14,300 bases of DNA from Treponema sp. UBA937 (GTDB lineage Bacteria > Spirochaetota > Spirochaetia > Treponematales > Breznakiellaceae): assembly GCA_002293455.1 (NCBI GenBank), contig DBDH01000035.1:1-14300 (forward strand), written 5' to 3'. This document shows, in pieces, positions 6,319-14,120 of the stretch. The position numbers and the translations under genes are program-made. The notes beneath the pieces were generated by a model. It saw only the letters and a program-made list of their open reading frames with translations. It searched no databases and was not told the DNA's origin. The stretch's first letter is position 1; the number at the start of each line of letters is the position of its first letter.

Positions 6319-7168
6319 GCGCGGTAAAACAAACGGTCTTATTATCCATATCCAGTACCGATGCGCCGGAATTGGGAATGTGGGTGACAATGCTTTTTTC
6401 CAGGAGCCCGCTTTCTAAAAGAGCGGCCATAGCCACGGTTCCGCAAACGCTGATATTCTCTTCCTGGAAATTCCGCAGCAATTCGGCGCCGTTTTTATCC
6501 ATTATCATGGCGATAAATCGTTCCGATTGACGCTGGGAAATATGCGGATCAGCATGAATCGCCGAATTTGATGAAACAATAAACAGTGTTTCATCCAGAA
6601 TCGGTTCAAACACAACGTTCAACGCGCTTGCAAGGCTGGTCATCATTTTTAAAGAAGAACCGCCCGTCAACAAGGGAATGAAAGTTGCTTCCGGAAACAT
6701 AAACTTGATGATGGGAAAATGCGTTTCCGGCGCGTCTTCCCGAAGATGAGGTATGTCATTCATCTCAAATAACGTGTTACAAGACATTAATGCTTCATTA
6801 ATGTCTTCATCTATCATCAAATTACCGAGAGGCGTTTCAAAATAATCGGATTCAGAAAGAAAAAGACCGGTTTCATCGGTATTGTGAAGATTTCCCAGTA
6901 ATACAACCTTGGAAATGCTGCGGTTTTTCAAAAAATCTGCTTTTTCATCGTGTTCTATAAGGCTTTTATACGCCAACGCAAGATAATTACCCGTTACATG
7001 CCAGCTTCCATAAGGAGCCAGGATACATCGCGCGTTAATCCTGGGATTTTGAGTCAGTCCGTAAGATTGAAGGACAGACCGCACAATGACATTTTCATCG
7101 GGATAAAATATCCCCGCAAGAGATGCTGTACGGAAAGGCCGCCGTTCAAGACAATCAGAACCTAACAT
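6305..7168 (-). CDS. amrB: Memo-family protein (AmmeMemoRadiSam system protein B), divergent
   Basis: The product has 287 residues, normal for the Memo/UPF0103 family, which shares its fold with extradiol dioxygenases. Family signatures include the start RRPFRTASLAGIFYP (9-23), LALAYKSL, VVLLGNLHN (88-96), YFETPLGNLMID (109-120), FIPLLTGG (163-170) and a conserved cysteine in VCGTVAMAALL (C242). Several expected metal-site residues differ: the usual PHAGY motif reads PYGSW (Tyr at 53 in place of His), and the usual SSDxSHY motif reads SSNSAIH (199-205). H95 and C242 remain. The role of bacterial Memo proteins is unsettled. The usual partner genes (AMMECR1 and radical SAM proteins) are not in this window. 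It is probably the last gene of the minus-strand run starting at 10393, 66 nt after the NFACT gene. No clear ribosome binding site precedes its ATG. Confidence 0.85.
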   Translation of the reverse strand: MLGSDCLERRPFRTASLAGIFYPDENVIVRSVLQSYGLTQNPRINARCILAPYGSWHVTGNYLALAYKSLIEHDEKADFLKNRSISKVVLLGNLHNTDETGLFLSESDYFETPLGNLMIDEDINEALMSCNTLFEMNDIPHLREDAPETHFPIIKFMFPEATFIPLLTGGSSLKMMTSLASALNVVFEPILDETLFIVSSNSAIHADPHISQRQSERFIAMIMDKNGAELLRNFQEENISVCGTVAMAALLESGLLEKSIVTHIPNSGASVLDMDNKTVCFTALNFS

Positions 7169-7234
7169 GACACAAGTTTAATTCAAAAAAAATATCATGC
7201 AAGGGAAAAAACGCAAAAGAGAAGCAATGATTCC

Positions 7235-8677
7235 TTACTTTTTTTCAATTCTGCAATATTCCAGCTCTTTTATGATTTTTTCATCCAGTTTGATGTGCAG
7301 ATTTTTTTCCTGACTGGGAATAACAAGGCCTTTGGGACCGTTTTTCGCCCGCCTGAGGTATTTTACGGGCGTATAAAAAAGATCGCCTTCTCCGGCATTT
7401 CTGCCCTTGGAATAAAAAAGCGCAAGGTTTCCAGCCTCTACAAGAATATCGAGCGGATAACTTTTTCCCGCTTTCTGCTTGATAAAAACATAGCCGCCGG
7501 GGAAATCCCTTGTGTGCAGCCACATGTCATTCCCTTTCACATATTTCCGCAAAAGCTCATCATTTTCCGACGCGTCGCGGCCGACAAGAATGAGCCAATT
7601 CTTCCGCTTAAACCCAAGTCCCGGCCGTTTTTTATCCTGCGAAGAAGATGCCGGATTTCTTGTCTGACTGCTTTTATTCCGCAGCAATTTGTAGAGCCTC
7701 AGCGGATTTGTTTCATTTAACAGCGACTCCATCACCGACTTGAGCCGGGATAATTCTTCTTCCTGCTCCCGCAATTCGGAAATAATGTCCCCAATGCCGC
7801 TTTTTGCTTTCCGGTATGTATCGTAATACTGTTCGGCGTTTTCCGCCGGATTCTTTTTCGGATCAATTTTGATCCGGACGAGTTCTCCGGTATAAAAATT
7901 ATCGGCTTCGAGCCAGGATTCGCCGGAAGCGGCCGAATGAATATTCGCCATAATAATATCGCCGTACTGACGGAACGATTCGGCATCTTCAAAGTGATGT
8001 TTTTTATCGTTTAGATGTTCTATCGACACCATAACTTTATTGATTCTTGTTTCAAAGATTTTCCGCGTTTGTTCTTTGAGCGCCTCAAGGGAAAGGGAAC
8101 CGCCTTCTTCGGCATAATAGGTATCGAGCCGTGAATTAAAAGTTCCGTCTCCGGGAAGTTCCCTAATCGTATAGGTTTTTAAAGCGGATTTGTTTTGTTC
8201 CTTCGCAATTGCATCTTCATGTTCCGGTTGATAATATCCGCCGCTTATTTCACCGCGCCTGGGACTCCGCCGCATGGCGTCAAGAATTTTTCCCGACTCA
8301 TCACAAAGAATCACATTCGCCGCGTTGGACCACAATCTGACGTAGAGATAAAAAACACCGGCTCCCTGCCGCAGCACGATTTTGACGATTCTGTCCTGAT
8401 CAATTTGATTTATCGATTCAATGCGGGAATTCACGATGCGGGATTTAAGGAATTCCTGAAAGCGCAAAGGTTTATCACTTTTAGGAACCGCACGAAACGT
8501 TTCATGGATTCTGCAGGCACCCGGTGTCAGGGCAATGAGCAGCGTTTTCGTCTCTCCCCAGCCGTGAATGTGGAAAGCCAGCACATCGAAGGTACTTTGC
8601 ACAACCTTTTGTATCTGACAGCCTTGAAGATTCAATTCTTCCAAAACAAGATTGATTTCCTTCCAGTTTAATGACAC
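7235..8677 (-). CDS. NFACT-family (RqcH/Rqc2-like) RNA-binding protein
   Basis: The product has 480 residues. An NFACT-N domain covers about 1-190 and contains the DR pair (D95-R96 in QDRIVKIVL) that is important in RqcH-type proteins. A helical, coiled-coil middle follows (about 195-235 and 285-325). The C-terminal NFACT-R domain at about 360-465 reads VGRDASENDELL, DMWLHTRDFPGGYVFIK and AGNLALFYSKGR. RqcH binds stalled 50S subunits and directs alanine tailing of incomplete peptides; older annotations call these fibronectin-binding proteins. This protein is shorter than the roughly 570-residue Bacillus form, with a reduced middle, so RqcH activity is inferred and not certain. The start is a GTG with GGAG at 8684-8687 and 6-nt spacing. 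It lies 32 nt after uppP. Confidence 0.88.
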   Translation of the reverse strand: MSLNWKEINLVLEELNLQGCQIQKVVQSTFDVLAFHIHGWGETKTLLIALTPGACRIHETFRAVPKSDKPLRFQEFLKSRIVNSRIESINQIDQDRIVKIVLRQGAGVFYLYVRLWSNAANVILCDESGKILDAMRRSPRRGEISGGYYQPEHEDAIAKEQNKSALKTYTIRELPGDGTFNSRLDTYYAEEGGSLSLEALKEQTRKIFETRINKVMVSIEHLNDKKHHFEDAESFRQYGDIIMANIHSAASGESWLEADNFYTGELVRIKIDPKKNPAENAEQYYDTYRKAKSGIGDIISELREQEEELSRLKSVMESLLNETNPLRLYKLLRNKSSQTRNPASSSQDKKRPGLGFKRKNWLILVGRDASENDELLRKYVKGNDMWLHTRDFPGGYVFIKQKAGKSYPLDILVEAGNLALFYSKGRNAGEGDLFYTPVKYLRRAKNGPKGLVIPSQEKNLHIKLDEKIIKELEYCRIEKK

Positions 8678-8683
8678 AGACTG

Positions 8684-8687
8684 CTCC
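8684..8687 (-). promoter_or_regulatory. Ribosome binding site for the GTG start of the NFACT gene
   Basis: GGAG on the minus strand is followed by 6 nt and GTG (8677-8675). No ATG close by gives a comparable arrangement. Confidence 0.6.
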
Positions 8688-8709
8688 GATTGGCGGACAA
8701 AAATTGAAA

Positions 8710-9513
8710 TTAAAAGAATAGATGCGACGCAAACTGATCAATGAGAATCAATGCGCCCAAAAGAGAAACGTACACGGCAAAACCGATAAGGGAACGTTCC
8801 TTCACTATTTTCAGCATGAAACGGATAGCCAGAAATCCGACAAGCGCCGCGGTAAGAACTCCGGCTGCCATAGGAAAAAACCCTATCCCGATTTCTCCTC
8901 CGCCTTCCCCGCCGATTACATCCTTTAACTGAAACACGAGAGCGCCAAGAATTGCGGGAATCGACAGTAAAAACGAGAAACGGGCCGCCAGTTCCCGGTC
9001 CAGTTTTCTGGATAAAGCTCCTGAAAGCGTCATTCCCGAACGGGAAACGGCTGGGATAATCGCAAAAGCCTGCATGATTCCGATAATCAAGGCATCGACC
9101 CACGTCATGGCATCTTCATTTCTTTTTTCTCCGGCCCGTTTTGAAAGAAACTCGGAAAGCACGAGGGCAGCGGCGGTAATCAAAAAAGAAAAGCCTAAAT
9201 ATTTTCCGGAATGAAACGCGTCTTCAATAAAATCATTAAAAAGTAAGGCGGCAATAACCGTGGGAATCGTTGCCAAAACAAGAAACCAGGTCATTTTCTG
9301 AAAAGGTTTTTTTAGGAGCTTCCAGATATCCTGCCAAAGCACCGCAAACACGGCGATTAAGGTTCCCGCGTGGAGCAGACTATCAAAAAAAAGCGCGGGC
9401 TCCTTGATGCCAAGAATTTTCTGTAAAAGCACCAAATGCCCGGAACTAGAAACCGGCAGAAATTCGGTAAGCCCCTGGACCGCGCCAAGCAGAACGGCTT
9501 CAATAATGTTCAC
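8710..9513 (-). CDS. uppP: Undecaprenyl-diphosphatase (BacA type)
   Basis: The 267-residue integral membrane enzyme dephosphorylates undecaprenyl diphosphate so that the lipid carrier can be reused for peptidoglycan and other surface polymers; overproduction gives bacitracin resistance. The length is normal. The catalytic signatures are present: QGLTEFLPVSSSGHL at 13-27 (including E17) and PAVSRSG at 154-160 (R158). About seven or eight hydrophobic segments span the whole length, and HAGT (48-51) is also a family feature. It starts with GTG inside a GTGA overlap with the stop of tag, so translation is probably coupled; GGGA lies 7 nt before the start. The next gene downstream is the NFACT gene. 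Confidence 0.96.
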   Translation of the reverse strand: MNIIEAVLLGAVQGLTEFLPVSSSGHLVLLQKILGIKEPALFFDSLLHAGTLIAVFAVLWQDIWKLLKKPFQKMTWFLVLATIPTVIAALLFNDFIEDAFHSGKYLGFSFLITAAALVLSEFLSKRAGEKRNEDAMTWVDALIIGIMQAFAIIPAVSRSGMTLSGALSRKLDRELAARFSFLLSIPAILGALVFQLKDVIGGEGGGEIGIGFFPMAAGVLTAALVGFLAIRFMLKIVKERSLIGFAVYVSLLGALILIDQFASHLFF

Positions 9514-10079
9514 GGATTATTCCCAGGATGCCGGAAACAGCTGACCAGATGATCATTCACCAGTCCTGCTGATTGAAGATATGCATAAATGATTGTCGGT
9601 CCGGCAAAGGAAAAACCGCGTTTTTTCAAATCTTTGGAAATCCGTTCGGAAAGTTCCGTAGTTGCCGGAATCTCGTCCATCGAAGAAAAATAATTGATCT
9701 TCGGTTCGCCGTCAACCCAGTTCCACAGCCATTTGGAAAAAGTCTGCTTTCCTTCCATCATCTTGAGATAAGCTCCGGCATTTTCAATAGCTGATACAAT
9801 TTTACGCCGGTTCCGGATAATTCCCGGGTTAAGCATAAGCCGCTCAATATCTTTTTCGGTATAAGCGGCGATTTTTTCGGCATCAAAATAATCAAAAGCC
9901 TGTCTATAACCCTCACGGCGTTTCAACACCGTAATCCAGGAAAGGCCGGCTTGGGCTCCTTCAAGAATGAGCAGTTCAAACAGCTTTTGATTATTACGGA
10001 GCGGATTCCCCCATTCCTTGTCATGATAACGAATATAATCTTCATCCCCATGGCACCAGGGACAACGGTTTATTTCCAT
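9510..10079 (-). CDS. tag: DNA-3-methyladenine glycosylase I
   Basis: The 189-residue enzyme removes 3-methyladenine from alkylated DNA at the start of base-excision repair. It closely follows the Escherichia coli Tag layout: CPWCHGDEDYIRYHDKEWG at the N-terminus, LEGAQAGLSWITVLKRRE with E40, NPGIIRNRRKI, LKKRGFSFAGPTIIYAYLQ, and AGLVNDHLVSCFRHPGN at the end. The structural zinc ligands of this family are present (C6, H19, H177, C181). Its stop overlaps the uppP start by 4 nt (GTGA), and it lies 23 nt after the RRM gene. GGAG precedes the ATG by only 1 nt, so initiation may rely on coupling or read-in from the RRM gene. Confidence 0.97.
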   Translation of the reverse strand: MEINRCPWCHGDEDYIRYHDKEWGNPLRNNQKLFELLILEGAQAGLSWITVLKRREGYRQAFDYFDAEKIAAYTEKDIERLMLNPGIIRNRRKIVSAIENAGAYLKMMEGKQTFSKWLWNWVDGEPKINYFSSMDEIPATTELSERISKDLKKRGFSFAGPTIIYAYLQSAGLVNDHLVSCFRHPGNNP

Positions 10080-10102
10080 ACTCCGGTTTTGAAAAAGTTC
10101 AA

Positions 10103-10393
10103 TTACCAGCGGCTGCCGTTATTTCTGCTGCCCCGGTCTTCGCGGGGTTTATCTTCCGCTTCGTTTACTCTGAGAGCGCGGCCTTCAAACTCGGTACCAT
10201 TCGTTCCGGCGATAGCGGCCGCCGCTTCTTCATCGGTACTCATTTCGACAAAGCCGAATCCTTTGGAATATCCGGTATTCCGGTCGGTGATTATTTTTAC
10301 TGATTCTACATTTCCGAATGAAGCAAAAAGATTCTTGAGACTTTCTTCGTAAGTCTGATAGGAAAGATTCCCAACATATAATTTTTTAGCCAT
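10103..10393 (-). CDS. Small RRM-domain RNA-binding protein
   Basis: The 96-residue product has a single RNA recognition motif: RNP2 LYVGNL at 5-10 and RNP1 KGFGFVEM at 44-51, then a short acidic/basic tail rich in Arg, Gly, Asn (about 82-96). Such Rbp proteins occur in cyanobacteria, spirochaetes and others and bind single-stranded RNA, sometimes in cold or stress response; the role here is not known. The start is the ATG at 10393, which begins directly with MAKKLYVG as family members do; an upstream in-frame extension would begin before the predicted transcription start. It is the first gene of the run rbp-tag-uppP-NFACT-memo and has a leader of about 200 nt. Confidence 0.93.
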   Translation of the reverse strand: MAKKLYVGNLSYQTYEESLKNLFASFGNVESVKIITDRNTGYSKGFGFVEMSTDEEAAAAIAGTNGTEFEGRALRVNEAEDKPREDRGSRNNGSRW

Positions 10394-10604
10394 AATGGCC
10401 GCCTTTGCCCGGTTTTTTCCAGGTCTTAAAAATTCGCCTATCCAGGATAGACACTGTTCCGCATCAATTGTTATACGGAACGAGCAGAGACAAGGACATG
10501 GCAAACCTTTTACACAAAAGATGAAAAGACTCAGAAAATCTAAAATTAGAAGTATTTTTGAAAGATAACAGCAACGTCTTAATTTTCTCCTACCCGCCTT
10601 TAAG
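10394..10604 (-). other. Long 5' leader of the RRM gene
   Basis: No gene is seen here. From the predicted transcription start near 10598 the leader would be about 205 nt, long for this genome segment. It contains a 9-bp hairpin with one G-T pair (10456-10464 with 10473-10481, 8-nt loop) and the dyad ctatccaggatag (10438-10450). Such a leader could carry autoregulation by the RNA-binding product or temperature-dependent folding; this is inference only. Confidence 0.4.
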
Positions 10605-10633
10605 ATGATAGCAGGGATAAAAATATTCGTCAA
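10605..10633 (-). promoter_or_regulatory. Promoter of the RRM gene and following run
   Basis: On the minus strand TTGACG (10633-10628) is separated by 17 nt from TATCAT (10610-10605). Transcription would start near 10598. The left end of the inverted-repeat element lies only about 9 bp upstream of the -35 box. Confidence 0.65.
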
Positions 10634-10704
10634 GTAACGGAGCTTGCTGTGTCACGTTCGTTTCATAAACTGAAATTTCAATGGAGAAGGAACGGATTGA
10701 AGCT

Positions 10705-10733
10705 CGGTGATTGAGGTTCTCTCGAAATCACCG
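10705..10733. repeat. Hairpin inside the inverted-repeat element
   Basis: cggtgatt (10705-10712) pairs perfectly with aatcaccg (10726-10733) around a 13-nt loop. Confidence 0.5.
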
Positions 10734-10753
10734 CATTAGAATTATCTTCGTAT

Positions 10754-10778
10754 GGGCCCTTCGAGTGCCTCAGGGACC
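10754..10778. repeat. Small palindromic repeat of the CCCTGAG...CGAAGGG type
   Basis: Read on the minus strand it has the form GGTCCCTGAG-nnnn-CTCGAAGGGCC. Short palindromes of this general form (tccctgag...tcgaaggg) are widely repeated in several bacterial genomes; that is from memory. The ccct/aggg and gag/ctc segments pair with a 2-nt bulge. Confidence 0.4.
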
Positions 10779-10908
10779 GCTTTTCGACAATCACTTAGGA
10801 TTTTTCCATCCCCGTCAATGCTCTCTTTATTCTTGCATACAAAGTTAGAAGTTTACGAAACGAACATGCTTGCTGTATGGTGAAGGATGCCTGCAAGCCA
10901 TTGCGTAG

Positions 10909-10935
10909 ACACTCTGCATCATGGATGCAGAGTGT
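10909..10935. terminator. Perfect 12-bp hairpin beyond the mannosidase gene
   Basis: acactctgcatc (10909-10920) and gatgcagagtgt (10924-10935) pair perfectly around a 3-nt loop. It lies 22 nt after the minus-strand stop at 10958. No T run follows on the minus strand, so it is at best a Rho-independent-like terminator without a U-tract, or a 3'-end stabilising hairpin. Between the element at 10876 and 10957 nothing else is seen. Confidence 0.4.
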
Positions 10936-10957
10936 TGGTAAAACAATGTTTGAGAAC

Positions 10958-13900
10958 TTAAAAAATGACCCTGATGGTTTTTATTTCAAAGGGACGGAAA
11001 TCAAGCGCGAGCTCATTACCGTTAAGAGCCAGAGCAGCGGGATTCTCTTCAAGCATGTCTGTTTGGAATGCCGAACCCGGTGTGCCGGAAAAGCGTACTG
11101 TTCCCCGGCAGCGGCCGCCCCGGCTCTCGTAAAGCCGGAGTATCAATGTTTTGCTTTCCCTATCTTCAGGAATTTTCACGCTTTCAATGATGACGGCAGA
11201 ATTGTCCACAGTACAGAGAGAGTAACTGTCCTGTTCTGCCGCGGCTGTATTTCCAGCAGCATGTATAACGCCGGTTTCCGGCGCGGTGACTTCTATAGAA
11301 GAAGGGCTGTTCAGTTCATACGCGGAAGCTATCACATCGGAAGCGGCAAAACTGCCGCTGAAAGGAAGAATGGCATAGGTGAAGGCATGAGATCCCCTGT
11401 CAGCATCGGGATCGGGTGCGATGGGAGAGCGGAGCAGCGAAAGTCTCATCCTGCCGCCATGTACATCGTGCCCGTATTTGCAGTCGTTCAGAAGCGCAAT
11501 GCCGCCTCCATCTTCTTCCAGAGAAATCCACTTGTGGGCGCAGATCTCAAACTTCGCCCTGTCCTGCATGAGGTTTTTGTGGGTATTGCGCCAAATATGC
11601 CCGTACTGAACTTCGCAGCGCACCTGGGTTGTGTCCAGAGCGGTATCAAATTCCACTTTGAGGAGGCGCCATTTTTCATTCCACTGAACCCGGTTTTCAA
11701 AATCGATCCGGGGATTTGAGCTATAACACACCATGTCCTGAACCAGCGTTGAGGCGGTACCGATGTCATACTTACGGCGCAGCCGGAAACAAACAGCCCC
11801 GTCCGCGGCCGCCTCTGTCGAAACGAGCCTTGTCTCCTCTGTGATGTGCTTTGTCCAATCAGCATCGATGTCCCAGGCATCCCAGAATACCGGAACATCC
11901 TCCGCCGTTATGAGCGCATTGAATGATCCGCCTTCCGCGACCATCTCCTGTCCGGTTTCCTTGATGATAAGGCTGGTAATTCTTCCCGAGGAATCAAAGG
12001 CAATGCGGAAAAAAGGTGTTTCCAGAGATTCACCGCTGTACACAAAGGACGATTTTTGCTCAGGAGCTTCGCTTGCGGCGGAAAAGCGCCTCCATCCCAG
12101 AGAAGGCAGTTTCGGGGTAAAAGCGGCAGTCATCTCGCCGTCAAGATTGATGTAGCGCTGAACAGGATACACGGTTCCGTCATCAGCTTTTACCGCGGAA
12201 ATCCCGCTCAGAAGTGCTTCTTTCACGGTAAGCACATCGTTTCGTTCCCAGCCGAGATCATTGACCGCAAGGACAGCACCGCCAACGCGGGAGAGTATCC
12301 GCTTTCTGACAGATGAAGTGATCTCCGCGAGTTCGGAAAGTATCTCCGCTGATTCCGCTTCCGCCTCTGTGTAAACCCGCCCGATACAGGAACCGGGAAT
12401 GATGTCGTGAAACTGGTTGGTAAGCATCTTTTTCCAGCATTCCAGCAGCTTATCGCCGGGCCAGTTCTCTCTATTATCAAGGGATTCGAGAGAACAAAGG
12501 AACTCAGTACCGCGGAGACCGAACTCGATAAGCCTGTTATTCCGTTTTGTGCGGGACTGGGTCGTATAGGTTCCTCTGTGTAGTTCAAGGTAGAGTTCGC
12601 CCCGCCATTCAGGCAGTTCAACTTGCTCGGAAAAGATACTTTCCAGGGCTGAACTCACGGTCTTCCACTGTGCTTTAGGGCAGCCTTCGAGGTCATTAAG
12701 CCTGCGGGCCATTTCGAGATCCGCACGGAGGGTGCCGCCTCCGCCGTCGCCTTCTCCTATCGATCTTACGCACGCGGACTGTACTTCTTTGTGCTGTACT
12801 TCGTTCCATATATCGGTTAACTCCTGGGGAGTGACCCGTCCGTTATAACCGGCGTTTTTAGCTGAGATAAAGTGACTGTTGATACCGGTACCATCGATGC
12901 CGCGCCAAATGAATGTGTCATAGGGAAAACGGGTTGTATCGTTCCAATTTATCTTGCTGGTAACAAAGTATTTTATGCGGCAGCCTGCAAGTATCTGCGG
13001 CAGCGCGGCGGCATAACCGAACACATCCGGCAGCCAGAGCGTATCTGCCTCATAGCCGAGAAGCTCCTTGCTTGCTTGCTTTCCTACCAGGAACTGGCGG
13101 ATGAGCGATTCTCCGCTGGGGATATTACAGTCCGCTTCTACCCACATGCCGCCGTTTGGTTCCCAGTTACCCTTTGCGTAGGCCTCCTTAACTTCCGCGA
13201 AAACATCCGGGTACTCTCGGTACACAATCTCAAGCTGGCAGGGCTGGGATTGAATGAAGATAAACTCAGGGTATTCCTTGATAAAACGGATCATATTCGC
13301 AAAGGTACGGGCAACCTTCCGTTCTGTTTCACCGATATGCCATAGCCAGGCGTGGTCAATATGAGCGTGCCCCGCCAGATAAACCGCGGGAGTGGAAGGA
13401 CTGTTTTTTTGCGCCAAAAGGGGGGCTGTCTTTTTTGCCGCTTCCGCTGCCTGCGCTTCAAGAGTCTCTCCAGAGGCGTTAAAGCTGATACCAATGACAG
13501 CATTGTAAACCTCTCTTAAAATACTTGCCCTTCTGAGGGAATTTCCATCCAGAGCTTTGGCCGTTTCAAAGAGGGAACGGATATCGTAAAAAAGCGAGTG
13601 AACTGCCTCAAACCGTTCCAGAAGCCAGCCGCCTTCAAAGGTATTGGGAAACGCGGGAAGGGTTTTGCCGATATTGACTACGATGCCCGCCCCTTCAAAA
13701 GGACCGCATCCTCCCCAAGGGTGTCCCGCATAGGCTTCCAGGTGGATGACATGCTTTTTTCCGTCCGCTTCAACGCGGAGTTTGTTATGATACAGATTGA
13801 AAGCTCCCGCGGGTTTTCCATCGATAAAAATCATGGAGTCCGCATTGGGGAGAAGGCTGAGGAAGAGCGGACGCGTAAGATTTTTGGGCGCGCTGTATTC

Positions 13901-14104
13901 CGAGCGGAACCAGGTACAGCGCCACTCAGATCCCCAAGGCGCGGGAGTTTCTATTTTCTCCCACTCAACATCTGCCGGAGGAGACCGCAAAGTGTCCCCT
14001 GTTTCGTAGGTTTCAAATTCAAGGCTAGCGATTTTTCTGTAAGCATTCTGCTCCAGAAATGAAAGATATTGGGTGATTCTCTGTTCAACCTTTGGAATAA
14101 GCAT
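10958..14104 (-). CDS. GH38 alpha-mannosidase, cytoplasmic
   Basis: The 1048-residue product belongs to glycoside hydrolase family 38, retaining zinc-dependent alpha-mannosidases. Residues about 1-230 form the N-terminal beta-domain. The catalytic domain starts near 240 with AGHAHIDHAWLWHIGETER (metal ligands H248 and D250). The nucleophile D360 sits in LWLPDVFGYAAALPQIL, LHRGTYTTQSRTKRNNR is at 509-525, and the last metal ligand is H567 in NQFHDIIPGS. The remaining C-terminal part is the beta-rich GH38 domain. The length matches the large class that resembles vacuolar/cytosolic mannosidases. There is no signal peptide, so it would act on imported or intracellular mannosides or oligosaccharides; no transporter is visible nearby. 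AGGAG at 14110-14114, 5 nt before the ATG, supports the start. It appears to be a single-gene unit within this window. Confidence 0.95.
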   Translation of the reverse strand: MLIPKVEQRITQYLSFLEQNAYRKIASLEFETYETGDTLRSPPADVEWEKIETPAPWGSEWRCTWFRSEYSAPKNLTRPLFLSLLPNADSMIFIDGKPAGAFNLYHNKLRVEADGKKHVIHLEAYAGHPWGGCGPFEGAGIVVNIGKTLPAFPNTFEGGWLLERFEAVHSLFYDIRSLFETAKALDGNSLRRASILREVYNAVIGISFNASGETLEAQAAEAAKKTAPLLAQKNSPSTPAVYLAGHAHIDHAWLWHIGETERKVARTFANMIRFIKEYPEFIFIQSQPCQLEIVYREYPDVFAEVKEAYAKGNWEPNGGMWVEADCNIPSGESLIRQFLVGKQASKELLGYEADTLWLPDVFGYAAALPQILAGCRIKYFVTSKINWNDTTRFPYDTFIWRGIDGTGINSHFISAKNAGYNGRVTPQELTDIWNEVQHKEVQSACVRSIGEGDGGGGTLRADLEMARRLNDLEGCPKAQWKTVSSALESIFSEQVELPEWRGELYLELHRGTYTTQSRTKRNNRLIEFGLRGTEFLCSLESLDNRENWPGDKLLECWKKMLTNQFHDIIPGSCIGRVYTEAEAESAEILSELAEITSSVRKRILSRVGGAVLAVNDLGWERNDVLTVKEALLSGISAVKADDGTVYPVQRYINLDGEMTAAFTPKLPSLGWRRFSAASEAPEQKSSFVYSGESLETPFFRIAFDSSGRITSLIIKETGQEMVAEGGSFNALITAEDVPVFWDAWDIDADWTKHITEETRLVSTEAAADGAVCFRLRRKYDIGTASTLVQDMVCYSSNPRIDFENRVQWNEKWRLLKVEFDTALDTTQVRCEVQYGHIWRNTHKNLMQDRAKFEICAHKWISLEEDGGGIALLNDCKYGHDVHGGRMRLSLLRSPIAPDPDADRGSHAFTYAILPFSGSFAASDVIASAYELNSPSSIEVTAPETGVIHAAGNTAAAEQDSYSLCTVDNSAVIIESVKIPEDRESKTLILRLYESRGGRCRGTVRFSGTPGSAFQTDMLEENPAALALNGNELALDFRPFEIKTIRVIF

Positions 14105-14120
14105 ACAATCTCCTGTTTAC

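Larger units (their letters stand above)
10642..10876. mobile_element. Candidate MITE-like element with terminal inverted repeats and target duplication
   Basis: The 19-nt sequence cacgttcgtttcataaact (10653-10671) returns in inverted orientation at 10850-10868 with 17 of 19 matches. Directly outside, cttgctgt occurs at 10643-10650 and at 10869-10876 in the same orientation (9 nt if the adjoining g is counted), as expected for a target-site duplication. The roughly 218-bp interior has no open frame that looks real. It contains a hairpin with 8-bp arms (10705-10712 and 10726-10733) and a second palindrome (10754-10778). This fits a non-autonomous transposon; an alternative is a structured RNA closed by the 19-bp stem, which on the minus strand would pair fully with two G-U pairs. 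Confidence 0.55.

Noticed and set aside
10394..10633. N-terminal extension of the RRM protein
   Set aside because: The extension would begin within the predicted promoter, and the RRM family starts at MAKKLYVG.
10877..11719. A 280-codon open frame on the plus strand
   Set aside because: Nearly all of it is antisense to the clear GH38 gene, the composition is odd for a protein, and no motif or ribosome binding site is visible.
11421..14062. Several shorter plus-strand open frames opposite the mannosidase gene
   Set aside because: They are shadows of a long, well-supported gene and show no independent coding features.
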